Below, piece by piece: positions 1-8,393 of a DNA stretch of 64,000 nt (positions are counted from its first letter, which is position 1; each line of letters begins with the position of its first letter). The DNA lies in contig JAJDTX010000159.1 in assembly GCA_022826925.1 (NCBI GenBank), positions 37,252 to 101,251 of the forward strand. Direction: 5' to 3'. A program made the translations under genes and the position numbers. Below the pieces are notes generated by a model. That model saw only the letters and a list, made by a program, of their open reading frames with translations. It did no database searches and was not told the origin of the DNA. This stretch comes from Bryobacterales bacterium (GTDB taxonomy: Bacteria; Acidobacteriota; Terriglobia; Bryobacterales; UBA6623).

Positions 1-551
1 TCGGCGTGCGAGATCTTGCCGAGCATGCCGCTTTGAATGCGGTCGCGGGCTTCGATCAGGTGGGGGGCCGAGCGTCGTTGAGTGCCGACCTGAACGACCC
101 GTCCGTACTTGCGGGCCGCCGCGACCATCGACTGTCCTTCGACAACGTCGACCGAGATCGGCTTCTGCACGTATACGTCGGCGCCGGCCTGCATGGCCTC
201 GATCGCCGGCAGGCAATGCCAGTGGTCCGGCGTGGCGACCTCGACGATTTCGGGCTGCTCCTGCTTGAGCAGTTCGCGATAGTCGCCGTAGGTCCTAGGC
301 GCCTTGCCAGACTTGTGCCGTTTGGAAGCGGTCTTGGCGTCGGCGGCCAGGCTCTTGCTGTCGGGATCGCAGAGCGCGACGATCTCGACGTCTTCAACCT
401 GCACCAAGCGGAAGAGGTCGTTCTTGCCGTACCAGCCAGAGCCGACGAGCGCGACCCGCCTAGGCCTGTCGGCCGCTCTGGCCCCCATGAGTGTCAAGCC
501 GGCCGCTGCGGTGCCGACGAACGTGCGTCGATCAAGGAGTTGCTGTGTCAT
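1..551 (-). CDS. Gfo/Idh/MocA family oxidoreductase, Tat-exported (partial, runs off left edge)
   Basis: The frame is open from an ATG at 551 to the window edge, giving the first 183 residues. The N-terminus has a twin-arginine signal (DRRTFVG followed by a small-residue hydrophobic stretch). A Rossmann nucleotide-binding start follows (VALVGSGWYG), then the family pattern: an aspartate ending strand 2 (ALCDPD), a TPDHWH motif and a VQKPIS motif at the usual spacing. Such exported NAD(P)-dependent sugar oxidoreductases are abundant in Acidobacteriota and Planctomycetota; the substrate cannot be inferred. A GATAGT hexamer at 574-579 on this strand could be its -10 element. The gene at 13943 is a full-length relative. 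The C-terminal half is outside the window. Confidence 0.9.
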   Translation of the reverse strand, partial: MTQQLLDRRTFVGTAAAGLTLMGARAADRPRRVALVGSGWYGKNDLFRLVQVEDVEIVALCDPDSKSLAADAKTASKRHKSGKAPRTYGDYRELLKQEQPEIVEVATPDHWHCLPAIEAMQAGADVYVQKPISVDVVEGQSMVAAARKYGRVVQVGTQRRSAPHLIEARDRIQSGMLGKISHA

Positions 552-773
552 GTTGGAGTTCGCCACACAGAACACTATCACAAATCGCGCCGGCGAAGAG
601 ACTCGGGCAGGCGTGGGGCGAATGGGTCGGATACGCTACTAGCTTCGTTCCTGCGGTCACCACCTTCCACCATGATGACGCCGCGTTGTCGAAGTAGCCG
701 TACCTATCAGGTCAAACAGTCCATGCTCGCGTAGCTCACTGTTGTTCGAAGGCTTGCTCGAGAGAGCTTGCGG

Positions 774-786
774 TGAGTGGCACTCA
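774..786. repeat. 13-bp palindrome upstream of the 916 gene
   Basis: TGAGTG and CACTCA form perfect 6-bp arms around one central G. It lies in the gap between the oxidoreductase at 1-551 and the next rightward gene, where an operator could sit. Further CACT/TCACTCA half-like sequences lie nearby (about 736 and 812). No regulator is identified, and a chance occurrence is possible. Confidence 0.3.
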
Positions 787-915
787 GCTTCCTGGATGTA
801 GCACTTGGAGTTCACTCATCCTGGAATGCTCCCTGAAGCTAGCAACAGCAACTGGCTGACGCGTGACTACAACAACAATGGCCTATTCTTAACTTTGAGA
901 CCACCATTCGGCCCC

Positions 916-1950
916 GTGACCGCCCGAGCCTGCGGCCTTGTTTGCGCTGGCGTTGCCGCGCTGGTTCTTGTTGCGGTGGCTGTCCCGTCATCCCCGGCAG
1001 AGCTTGAGATTTACCCGGACCTGACCCGGCTGCCGGTCGGCGAGCAGATCCGCTATTCCGTATTCCGACTCCAAGACGGAGAACGGAAGCCGGTCAAGAA
1101 CTACAGTCTCCGGTCAAACGACCCGGCGATTGTTCGCGTGGTTGACAAATGGCGGCTCTCTGCCGTGTCACCCGGGACCGCGGAAGTGCTCATCCACAGC
1201 GATGTCGGCAGGCGCGTGTTGTCAGTCGATGTCAGTCCGGAGGCACGGCCCGCGATGCCCGCTACGCACCACTCGCAGGTCGATCGTCTCGTCGGAGAGG
1301 AGCTGCTCTTTGTCGGGCACGCCAATCAAGACGGGTACGACCACACTGCGGTGGCGAAGCCTGGAATAGACCGGCTGGTGCGAGACTTCAAGGCGCGCGG
1401 GCATCCGGTCATCTATTTCGTCAGCGAGGACTATCCGTTCTGGTACACCGATGACCGCCAGCCCGATCTGGCAATCGTAAGCGAGGGTCAGGAACACGAG
1501 ATCTTGGTCGACGCTGAACGGATCGTATTCACCGGCGGCGACTTCATGTTTTGCACGCCGCGCAACGCCCAGATGACACTCCACGGCATGCTCAAGGCTG
1601 CGAATCGGAAACGCATCAATTTTGTGTTTCCCGCCGATGCGATCTGGGCTGTCGACATTTTCGCGCCCGGGCGATTCCGCCCATACCCAGCGCCGATGGC
1701 TCTGCTAGCTCACCTCATGTCCGGACATCCGACTCATGAGTATCGATACGAGCAGGTCGTGGTTCCGTTCCTGGAACGGCTCCTTGAGGAGTTTCCGGTC
1801 ACCGGCTATCCGGCTGTCGCGCCGGGGCCGCCGCTCGCGGAGCTCGTTGACGGCTGGACGGTTGACGTGGCGATTGAAAACGAATTCACCCGACGCTATC
1901 GATCAGGCGACCCAAACAAGGTCATCCGCTTCGATTTCCCCTCGATGTAG
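916..1950 (+). CDS. Secreted protein of unknown function with Ig-like (BIG2-type) N-terminal region
   Basis: The reading frame opens at 805, but the GTG at 916 puts a basic residue and a hydrophobic signal segment (about residues 5-27) right at the N-terminus, so I prefer it (344 aa). The mature part begins with a beta-rich region of about 80 residues ending in a pattern typical of bacterial Ig-like BIG2 domains (SPGTAEVLIHSD, then VLSVDVS). The remaining 240 residues look alpha/beta: segments such as LLFVGHANQDGYD, VIYFVSEDYPFWY and IVFTGGDFMFC resemble successive Rossmann-like strands. I do not recognise that domain. It stands alone, convergent with the ATPase at 2171-3517. Export is likely; the activity is unknown. 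Confidence 0.7.
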   Translation: MTARACGLVCAGVAALVLVAVAVPSSPAELEIYPDLTRLPVGEQIRYSVFRLQDGERKPVKNYSLRSNDPAIVRVVDKWRLSAVSPGTAEVLIHSDVGRRVLSVDVSPEARPAMPATHHSQVDRLVGEELLFVGHANQDGYDHTAVAKPGIDRLVRDFKARGHPVIYFVSEDYPFWYTDDRQPDLAIVSEGQEHEILVDAERIVFTGGDFMFCTPRNAQMTLHGMLKAANRKRINFVFPADAIWAVDIFAPGRFRPYPAPMALLAHLMSGHPTHEYRYEQVVVPFLERLLEEFPVTGYPAVAPGPPLAELVDGWTVDVAIENEFTRRYRSGDPNKVIRFDFPSM

Positions 1951-2170
1951 TTGCATCGGGTCTAGGGCGCATTGGCGGGGACACACTTCGCGGCCTGTTC
2001 GCCGACTGCACGGAGTCAATCGGGAGCGAAACCTGCCGATTGAATGGCCCGTGCCAGCTTCACCAACCTTCCATGGCGATGACGGGCTCGCCGCCATGCA
2101 AGCGGGCATGTGAGGCCCCCCGGCCTAGGGGCAGCAGGTCCCACGCATGGCAACCCATGCTCGTGGCTGC

Positions 2171-3517
2171 TCAAGCGCCCGCCGGCATGCCCAAGGACCA
2201 CTCCCATGCCGTCTGGACAGACACACCCTCCGGAACTTCCTGCGGAAAGCCGCCCGCGGTCAGCGTCAGGACAAGCTTGCCTGCCTCAGGCATTGCAGCG
2301 CCTGCCGCTTGCAAGGCGCGAATCTCCCGCTCGGCCGTGGCCGGCTCTGACAGGTCGGTACACGTTTGGATGAGATTCGCCTCGCCGCTTGGGCCGCGGG
2401 CGAGGAAGTCGACCTCGAATCCTTCCCCCGTGCGGACATAGGTGATCTCGCACCCCCTGCGCTCGAGTTCGACGAGCACGGCTGTCTCCAAGGCGTGGCG
2501 CAGGTTCGCCTTGCCCGTCCTGTCGAAAATCGGGATCAGGCCGGTGTCCACGGGGTACGCTTTGCGCGGGTTCACCATCCGCTGGCGCTCCGACGCCGAT
2601 TCCATCCAGATCACCCGGATCAAGAAGCAGTCATCAAGATATCCGAGCATCTGATGCACGGAGTCCTTGGAAATCGCGATCCCTTGCGACCGTAGGGAGC
2701 GGTAGAATTTCTCGACGCTGAAGAGTGACCCGGCGTTGCCGAGCAATTGCCGGACCAGCCAGCGCAGACCGGTCACGTTCCGTACGTCGTGGCGCTCCAC
2801 CACGTCCCGGAACATAGCGACATCCACGTAGTCCTGTAACAGTTGCCTCCGCACGGGGTTTTCGAGCCCTTGGGCCTCGGGGAATCCTCCTGAGCGGAGC
2901 CAGTCGATGTAGGCGCGCTCCATCCGCGACCTGAGCCTGGCCGTCGGGCTGCTCCCGTCCGTAGGAACCTTTGTGCCGCAATGCCGTTGTGCCTCTTCGA
3001 AGCTGAACGGATGCAGGAGGATGCGCCAGCCCCTGCCGCGCAGAGCGGTCGCGATCTCCCGTGAGAGCAGGCCGGCCGACGAGCCCGTGACAACAACATC
3101 ATTCCTCTCGGTCTCCAAAATCCGGCGCACGAATCGCTCCCAGCCCGTGACCAATTGGATTTCGTCAAAGTGCCAAGTCACGGAAGCAGCCCCTTCCGGT
3201 GAGTCCGCATACAGCCGGCGGTACTCGTCGACCAAAGCGCTGAGATCGGAGACGTCTAGGCCGGCGAGCCGCTCGTCCTCGAACGAGACAAAGGGCAGCA
3301 GGCGCTGCGGAGTGCCGTCTCGAAGCCTTGCGGAACGCAGCTGGTGCAGGAACGTGGTCTTGCCCGCGCGGCGGACACCGACGACGGCGCTGACCTTGCC
3401 GGGAAAGTGGACTCTGCCATGAACCCTGCGCGTCGTCATGGCCGGCAGCGGCTTCCGAGCCGAGTCCGCGAGCAAGTCACGAAATACTTGCTTCAGTCTT
3501 GGACGCGAGACGATCAT
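2171..3517 (-). CDS. AAA+ ATPase with C-terminal DUF4143 domain
   Basis: 448 aa. Walker A is GVRRAGKT (residues 47-54), a Walker B-like segment reads TWHFDEIQ, and a sensor-1-like VVTGSSAGLL follows, the order seen in the AAA_14/DUF4143 family. The C-terminal half carries the DUF4143 core (AYPVDTGL, an ELERRG helix and EVDFLA), which has a PD-(D/E)XK nuclease-like fold. The lysine expected after the second acidic residue is not evident here (LIQTC), so nuclease activity is doubtful. Members are often solitary, mobile genes of unknown role. The upstream region is AT-rich with an imperfect palindrome shared with the paralogue at 48720-49874. SD-like AAGGAG and GAGG precede the ATG. Confidence 0.9.
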   Translation of the reverse strand: MIVSRPRLKQVFRDLLADSARKPLPAMTTRRVHGRVHFPGKVSAVVGVRRAGKTTFLHQLRSARLRDGTPQRLLPFVSFEDERLAGLDVSDLSALVDEYRRLYADSPEGAASVTWHFDEIQLVTGWERFVRRILETERNDVVVTGSSAGLLSREIATALRGRGWRILLHPFSFEEAQRHCGTKVPTDGSSPTARLRSRMERAYIDWLRSGGFPEAQGLENPVRRQLLQDYVDVAMFRDVVERHDVRNVTGLRWLVRQLLGNAGSLFSVEKFYRSLRSQGIAISKDSVHQMLGYLDDCFLIRVIWMESASERQRMVNPRKAYPVDTGLIPIFDRTGKANLRHALETAVLVELERRGCEITYVRTGEGFEVDFLARGPSGEANLIQTCTDLSEPATAEREIRALQAAGAAMPEAGKLVLTLTAGGFPQEVPEGVSVQTAWEWSLGMPAGA

Positions 3518-3560
3518 ACCTCGTAGATTCTCCTTTTAATAAGGATAATACTACACGAAT

Positions 3561-3572
3561 TTATCATCATAA
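3561..3572. promoter_or_regulatory. Palindrome-like 12-mer in the AT-rich leader of the first DUF4143 gene
   Basis: TTATCATCATAA lies 44 bp upstream of the ATG at 3517. It differs by one base from the perfect palindrome TTATCATGATAA found just upstream of the second DUF4143 gene (48698-48709). The surrounding 50 bp are far more AT-rich than the rest of the region. A shared operator or promoter element is an inference. Confidence 0.4.
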
Positions 3573-3781
3573 GAAGGTGATATCGCGACACCCTAAGATC
3601 CGCACGACTCATCTCTCGCGACCGCTACGGAGGCTGGACCTTGATGCGGAGCACGGTCTGGCCCCAGCGACATCGCTGCCTTTCGGCAGTCTCACAGACC
3701 ACCGTTCGGAACGGCAGCGGGCGTGAGGACCAGGAACTCCGGCACGCGGATGGGGGACCTCCAAGCGAGCCGGATCGAAAT

Positions 3782-4819
3782 CTATCCATACAGGCTGGCG
3801 ATCTCTCGGAAGTACCGCATCACCTGCTGTTGCGCCCAGAACCACGACCCGCTACGACCGAGAAACGCTACGTGCCCGCCATGCGGCGGCGCCAGCAATG
3901 CGATCCACGGATTCCGTTCGAACGCATCCACTTCAAATGCCCGGAACGGGATGAAGGGATCGTCCTGGGCATGTAGCACTAACGTGGGGATCCGAATGTC
4001 TTCGAGGAAGGCAGCGGACGAGCACTGGCGGTAGTAGTCGGCGGCGTCCGCGAACCCGAACGCCCGCGCCGTGATCTCTTCGTCAAACTGCCAGATCGTC
4101 TTGATGGACGACAGGTCCCGTTCGGGAAACTCTTGCGGCATCAGAGCCATCTTGCTCCGCAGCGCAGCGCGCAACCGGCGCATGAAGCGCTGCTCGTAGA
4201 CCCTGTTCCGCAGCCTGCCGATCTCGCGCGAGCACATTGCCAGCTGGATAGGCGGCGACACCGCGCAGAGGGCCCGGACATGGCTCGGGACGTTCTCGCC
4301 CCATTCCCCGGCGAGCTTGAGTGCGACGTTGCCGCCCATCGAGTAGCCCAGTATGCATACAGGGCGCGGAGCAAGCTCGTCGACGACCCGGCGCAAGTCA
4401 TGCGTGAGGCCGGAGTGATACAGCGTCTTGCAGAGATGTTCCGTGCCGCCGCAGTTGCGCATGTTCAGGCGGATGGAATCGAATCCTGCCGAGAGAGCGG
4501 CTTGGGCGGAAGTGACCATGTACGGTGCTTGGTCGCAAGCGGTCAGGCCATGCAGCGCTATAACGGTCGGACGTTGGTCGGCGGCCAGACCGCTGTCCAG
4601 CTCGTTCACTTTCGCCAGCACGGTCGTGTCGGCATCCGTCGCGAAGAACCGGGACTGCGTCGGATATCGCTGGGGGTCGAGCGAGCGCGGCCAGTAGCGC
4701 GCCACGATGGTTTGCACGTCACCGTGCCGGATCAGCGGGTAGTACGGAATCAACCAGTCCGCCCGCCTCAAGGCGTCGGCGGAGGGGCGCTCGGTCGAGA
4801 CGGCCTCAGGGAGAGGCAC
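3782..4819 (-). CDS. YheT-family alpha/beta hydrolase
   Basis: 345 aa from the GTG at 4819. The open frame extends to 4927, but that part lies inside the upstream gene and gives no sensible sequence, and GGCGGAG precedes this GTG. Family landmarks are present: the early HGDVQTIVARYWPR motif, the oxyanion-hole HGLTACDQAPY, the nucleophile elbow GYSMGGN, the acid in HAQDDPF and the catalytic histidine in PHGGHVAFLG. YheT-like proteins are cytosolic carboxylesterase-type hydrolases whose bacterial substrates are poorly defined. The start overlaps the stop of the thioredoxin-like gene by 14 bp, so translational coupling is likely. Confidence 0.9.
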   Translation of the reverse strand: MPLPEAVSTERPSADALRRADWLIPYYPLIRHGDVQTIVARYWPRSLDPQRYPTQSRFFATDADTTVLAKVNELDSGLAADQRPTVIALHGLTACDQAPYMVTSAQAALSAGFDSIRLNMRNCGGTEHLCKTLYHSGLTHDLRRVVDELAPRPVCILGYSMGGNVALKLAGEWGENVPSHVRALCAVSPPIQLAMCSREIGRLRNRVYEQRFMRRLRAALRSKMALMPQEFPERDLSSIKTIWQFDEEITARAFGFADAADYYRQCSSAAFLEDIRIPTLVLHAQDDPFIPFRAFEVDAFERNPWIALLAPPHGGHVAFLGRSGSWFWAQQQVMRYFREIASLYG

Positions 4820-5339
4820 TGGGAGGCTCCGCCAGCAACTCGGCCAGTTCCTCGCGCAGGCGGTTGACTTGATCGCTCCAAAACGCTTGGTCGCGGCCGG
4901 CATGCTCGTAGCGGATGACCCCGGCACGGTCCACCAGCATCATGTACGGCACATAGGGCCGTGCCATCACGGAGAGGTCGGCAAAGCGCACCCAATCCGA
5001 GCGCAGCGAGACGCCGATCGGGAACTGCACGCCGTGCTTGCTCTTGAATGCGTCGATGTTCCCGGGCGCCCTGGGATTCACTGCCATGCCCATGATTTCG
5101 AACCCCTGGCCGGAAAATTCGCTATAGATCGGAGCCAACGACTCGCACGTATCCTGGCAGTGCGGACAATCCGTGGAGATCCACAGCACGGCAACAACCT
5201 TGCCCTTCAGATCGGCAAGGGACACTACCTGGCCGTCTGTGGTCTTAAGCTGAAGCGCCGGGGCCTCGCGGGGCACCTCGCCCGCGACTAGCCCGAGCGC
5301 TGAAACAAGGACAACAAGGATGCAGGTAGCGATGCGCAT
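4806..5339 (-). CDS. TlpA/AhpC-like thioredoxin-fold protein, exported
   Basis: 177 aa from the ATG at 5339, which begins a clear signal peptide (MRIATCILVVLVSALGLVAG). An in-frame start further upstream would bury that signal. The mature protein is a redoxin: the active-site motif is DCPHC inside WISTDCPHCQDT, followed by the family's conserved proline near PYVPYMMLVD. It probably acts as a periplasmic thiol-disulfide reductase or a peroxidase-like protein. It lies 85 bp after the PhoD gene and overlaps the hydrolase that follows, suggesting a shared transcript. Confidence 0.9.
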   Translation of the reverse strand: MRIATCILVVLVSALGLVAGEVPREAPALQLKTTDGQVVSLADLKGKVVAVLWISTDCPHCQDTCESLAPIYSEFSGQGFEIMGMAVNPRAPGNIDAFKSKHGVQFPIGVSLRSDWVRFADLSVMARPYVPYMMLVDRAGVIRYEHAGRDQAFWSDQVNRLREELAELLAEPPSASP

Positions 5340-5424
5340 GAGCTTTAGCCAACGTACCGGTGCCGGTATCCGCAATTTATCACACGCGGCTCGGAGCTCC
5401 GCTTCCGCAGGCCGCTCGACGCGG

Positions 5425-7308
5425 TCAGCGCGACACGACGGACTCGGCATAGAGCAACTCGCCGGTCAGCCCGTCGTAGTACTGGAACACCGCCTGGGGG
5501 TTCTCGTAGGCAACTAGGCGATCGCCGCCCTCCGAGGGGTTGTTGAAGACGTTGTTCACCTGCACCACGCAGTAGATCGGGCGCCGCCGGTATTCGTTGG
5601 GCGTGTCGTTGACGATGAAGCTGGACCAGCGGATCTCGCTCTTGCGGCCGAAGGAGTCGTACATGCCGGACTTGGGCCTGTTGCCTTCCGAGCGCAGGGG
5701 GTGATTGGTCGAGTTGTGCGGGCCTGAGGCGAACTCCCACACGCGGTCGGTGAGCTTGATCGCAAAGCTGTTGTGCAGATCCCCGGTCAGCACGAACACC
5801 GGCTTGCCCAAGTTGTCCCAGAAGTTGATCATGTCCTCGCGCTCCCACAGGAAGGCGGTCCACGCATCGTCCTTGTTGGTTTCGGAGATGTTGGCCGATC
5901 CGGTGCCGCCGACGTGCGAGATCGAGAAGTTCACAGAGGAGACGACGAAGAAGAAATCGGCATCGGAGGCTTCCATCGTCTGCTTGACCCAAGCCTTTTG
6001 CTTCTCGCCCAGCATGGTGCGGCCGACCCTCTCGCGATCCTTGGTGTCGTGCATCATGCGATACGAGCGAGTGTCCAGGTACAGGAATTCGGCGTTGGAG
6101 ACACGCTTGCTGAAGTAGGAGCGCCGCCCGATCGAATAGACCGGCTGGCCATCCGCAACGGCGGCCGGCCTGATGCGCAACCGGTTGGCGTCCAAGACCT
6201 CGACCACCTCGTACACCTTAGCGTTCGGAACTCCGCCCTCATCGTCCGGGTCGGTGCCGTCGGGATTCTCGCCCAGCAGCATCGCGCCCCAGTCCGGCGT
6301 GCCCCAGTGCACGTGTAAGGTTGACTCGGCTTCGAGGCCCGTGAAGTCGGCCTCCGGGTCCGTCAGGACATCGCTGCCAGCCTCGAGCGCGGCGCGGCCG
6401 TAGACGATGCCGGGCGTCTCCGGCACAGGATTGCTCCAACCGAGGTAGTCGTACCAAGCCCGCGTCCCCACGTCGCGGAACACCGCCCGCCGGTTGCGCC
6501 GCCCCGGCTCGCCCGCGCCATAGATGTCGTTGAGCAGCTCGTGGTCATCGAACGTGTAGTACGAGGGCACGTTGCGGTGCCACGCGCGCAGATTGGCGCC
6601 GTTGTCGTAGAAATTCTTGTAGTTCTCCCAAACGCCCACGATGGCTGGCATGAACTGCACCTCGCGGGGCGTGTCGGCCTCGGCGGTGCCGGTCTGCTCG
6701 CGCCACTGGCCTGCCGTGTAGAGGCGAGTGTCGTTCTCATACAGCCAATCGCCGTCGAGGATCGCAAAGTCGACCGCGCTCTTGTCGGAGGCGCTCGTCA
6801 GTTCCCGCAGCATGGTGCCGTGCGTGAGCAGCGCCCGGCCGATCGGGCTGCCGCTGGAGTTCTGATTGTTGCCGCAAGCGAACTCGAAGCGGAAGTTGAA
6901 GCGCCCCTCGGGATTGAGCTCCGTCACTAGTGCGGACGGATCGGGCAGGGTGTGGAACGAGCCGGAGCGCTCCTCGTCGCCGGCGGCTGCGCCGCCTGTG
7001 CCGATTTCATAGAAGTACTTGGTGCCAGGCTCAAGCCCTTCAAGCATCGTCCAGCCGGTGTTGTCGTCGGCGAGCAGGGTGGTGCCCGTGGCGGTCATCG
7101 CCAGCGCATCGGCGGCCGTGCCATAAAACACCTTGAACTCGCCCGGCAGCGACGTGCGGGCCCAAACCCCCACGTGGTCGTGGCCCAGCCGGCCCAGCAC
7201 GGGGCCGTGCGTGACTTGAGCACCCCCCTCGCCAGAGGATTGCGTGCCGGGGCCGCATCCCGAGGCAAGAATCGAGCAAAGGATGGCTGCAACTGCGATC
7301 TGTTTCAT
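5425..7308 (-). CDS. PhoD-like alkaline phosphatase/phosphodiesterase, predicted lipoprotein
   Basis: 627 aa. The N-terminus is a lipoprotein-type signal ending in ASGC (Cys18). Next comes a fibronectin-like N-terminal PhoD domain (HDHVGVWART), then the metallophosphatase core with metal ligands visible in FACGNNQN, ILDGDWLYEND, YTFDDHELLNDIYG and FVLTGDLHNSF. PhoD enzymes use Ca/Fe sites to hydrolyse phosphomonoesters and diesters outside the cytoplasm, so phosphate scavenging is the likely role. It is longer than typical PhoD because of an insertion around residues 270-380. It follows the Nudix gene by 12 bp. Confidence 0.9.
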   Translation of the reverse strand: MKQIAVAAILCSILASGCGPGTQSSGEGGAQVTHGPVLGRLGHDHVGVWARTSLPGEFKVFYGTAADALAMTATGTTLLADDNTGWTMLEGLEPGTKYFYEIGTGGAAAGDEERSGSFHTLPDPSALVTELNPEGRFNFRFEFACGNNQNSSGSPIGRALLTHGTMLRELTSASDKSAVDFAILDGDWLYENDTRLYTAGQWREQTGTAEADTPREVQFMPAIVGVWENYKNFYDNGANLRAWHRNVPSYYTFDDHELLNDIYGAGEPGRRNRRAVFRDVGTRAWYDYLGWSNPVPETPGIVYGRAALEAGSDVLTDPEADFTGLEAESTLHVHWGTPDWGAMLLGENPDGTDPDDEGGVPNAKVYEVVEVLDANRLRIRPAAVADGQPVYSIGRRSYFSKRVSNAEFLYLDTRSYRMMHDTKDRERVGRTMLGEKQKAWVKQTMEASDADFFFVVSSVNFSISHVGGTGSANISETNKDDAWTAFLWEREDMINFWDNLGKPVFVLTGDLHNSFAIKLTDRVWEFASGPHNSTNHPLRSEGNRPKSGMYDSFGRKSEIRWSSFIVNDTPNEYRRRPIYCVVQVNNVFNNPSEGGDRLVAYENPQAVFQYYDGLTGELLYAESVVSR

Positions 7309-7320
7309 GCAAGGGAGAGG

Positions 7321-7761
7321 TTAGCAAACTGCCGGCGGCCGGCGGTGCGATGCAGGCGAATCTGTCGTGGCCAAGTGCAGTCCTTCGGAGAGTTCGCGAA
7401 CGATGCGCGCGTCGCCCTCCAAGAAGTCGTAGGCCGGCAGCGCCTCGCGGGACTCCCACTTCAGGTCGGCGAACTGCGCCCCCTGCGGCGAACCGGCGTA
7501 ACGGTCGACCCTGAAGAACGCCAGGCAGATTGCGGGCTTGCCCGGATACGCGTACTCGTAGCGGCAGACTTCTTCGAATGCCTCGGCGAAAACGCTGAGC
7601 TCTTCGCCGAGCTCGCGCACCAAGGCTTGCCCGGGAGTCTCCCCGGGCTCGACCTTCCCGCCCGGGAACTCCCACTTGCCGCCGTGCGCCTGATCGCTCC
7701 TGCGGCGGCAGATGAGGACCTTGCCCTCCCGCTCTAGCAGCGCGACGGCGACTGTCGTCAT
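7321..7761 (-). CDS. Nudix hydrolase, MutT-like
   Basis: 146 aa from the ATG at 7761, which overlaps the upstream alkA stop as ATGA. The Nudix box is nearly canonical (GKVEPGE, then RELGEEL), except that the glycine after EE is a serine two residues on (EELSV). The frame ICRRRSDQAHGGKWEFPGG matches MutT-type 8-oxo-dGTP hydrolases, which clean the nucleotide pool. Overlap with a DNA glycosylase gene supports a role in damage avoidance. Specificity is not provable from sequence, because many small Nudix proteins share this layout. Confidence 0.88.
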   Translation of the reverse strand: MTTVAVALLEREGKVLICRRRSDQAHGGKWEFPGGKVEPGETPGQALVRELGEELSVFAEAFEEVCRYEYAYPGKPAICLAFFRVDRYAGSPQGAQFADLKWESREALPAYDFLEGDARIVRELSEGLHLATTDSPASHRRPPAVC

Positions 7762-8393
7762 GCCGCCTCTTGAGCCACCTTCACGTCGATGCTGCGCCAG
7801 CAATACCAACTCGCAACGCTCGCGTAGGGTCGCCACGGCGCAGCCAGCTCGATGGCCTCGCTCTTGCGCGGCAGTTCCGCCAGCCCGTGAAAGCTCCTCA
7901 GGGCTTGCCGCACGCCGAGATCGTCGTACGGGAGGACATCAGGACGTCCCAAACAGAAGATGAGATACATCTGCGCCGTCCAGATTCCGATCCCTCGCAG
8001 CTTGGTCAGCCGCTGCACGATCTCATCGTCCGGCCAGGTCGCCATGGCGCCGAAATCCAGGCTTCCGTCCAATGCCTCCCGGGCCAATCCAAGCAGGTAC
8101 GACGCCTTGCGCGCCGAATACCCGGCACTCCTCAAGCTCTCCTCGCTGCAGCCGGCGATCGCGGCCGGGGTGATGCCGGCAGGTTCGATCGAGGCTTCAA
8201 GCCGCCGCATGATCGAGCGGGCCGCAGCTCCCGAGATCTGTTGGGCAGTGATCGAGCGCACCAACATCTGAAACGGCTCCGGTCGCAACTGCAGGGTGCA
8301 TGGGCCGTGCTCGCGGACAAGTCGCTCCATGTGCGGGCAGGCTCGGGCGAGGTGCTCGTCAGCCTTGGCGAGCATTTCTTCCAACTGTGTCAT
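7758..8393 (-). CDS. alkA: DNA-3-methyladenine glycosylase II (HhH-GPD family)
   Basis: 211 aa. The helix-hairpin-helix is visible as LRGIGIWTAQMYLIF, followed by the catalytic aspartate region PYDDLGVRQAL, the AlkA-type HhH-GPD arrangement without an iron-sulfur cluster. ITAQQISGAAARSI matches the conserved early helix. It excises alkylated bases in base-excision repair. The gene overlaps its upstream kinase neighbour and its downstream Nudix neighbour by 4 bp each (ATGA), so the three are almost certainly co-translated. It is shorter than E. coli AlkA because it lacks the N-terminal beta domain, as many bacterial homologues do. Confidence 0.9.
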   Translation of the reverse strand: MTQLEEMLAKADEHLARACPHMERLVREHGPCTLQLRPEPFQMLVRSITAQQISGAAARSIMRRLEASIEPAGITPAAIAGCSEESLRSAGYSARKASYLLGLAREALDGSLDFGAMATWPDDEIVQRLTKLRGIGIWTAQMYLIFCLGRPDVLPYDDLGVRQALRSFHGLAELPRKSEAIELAAPWRPYASVASWYCWRSIDVKVAQEAA

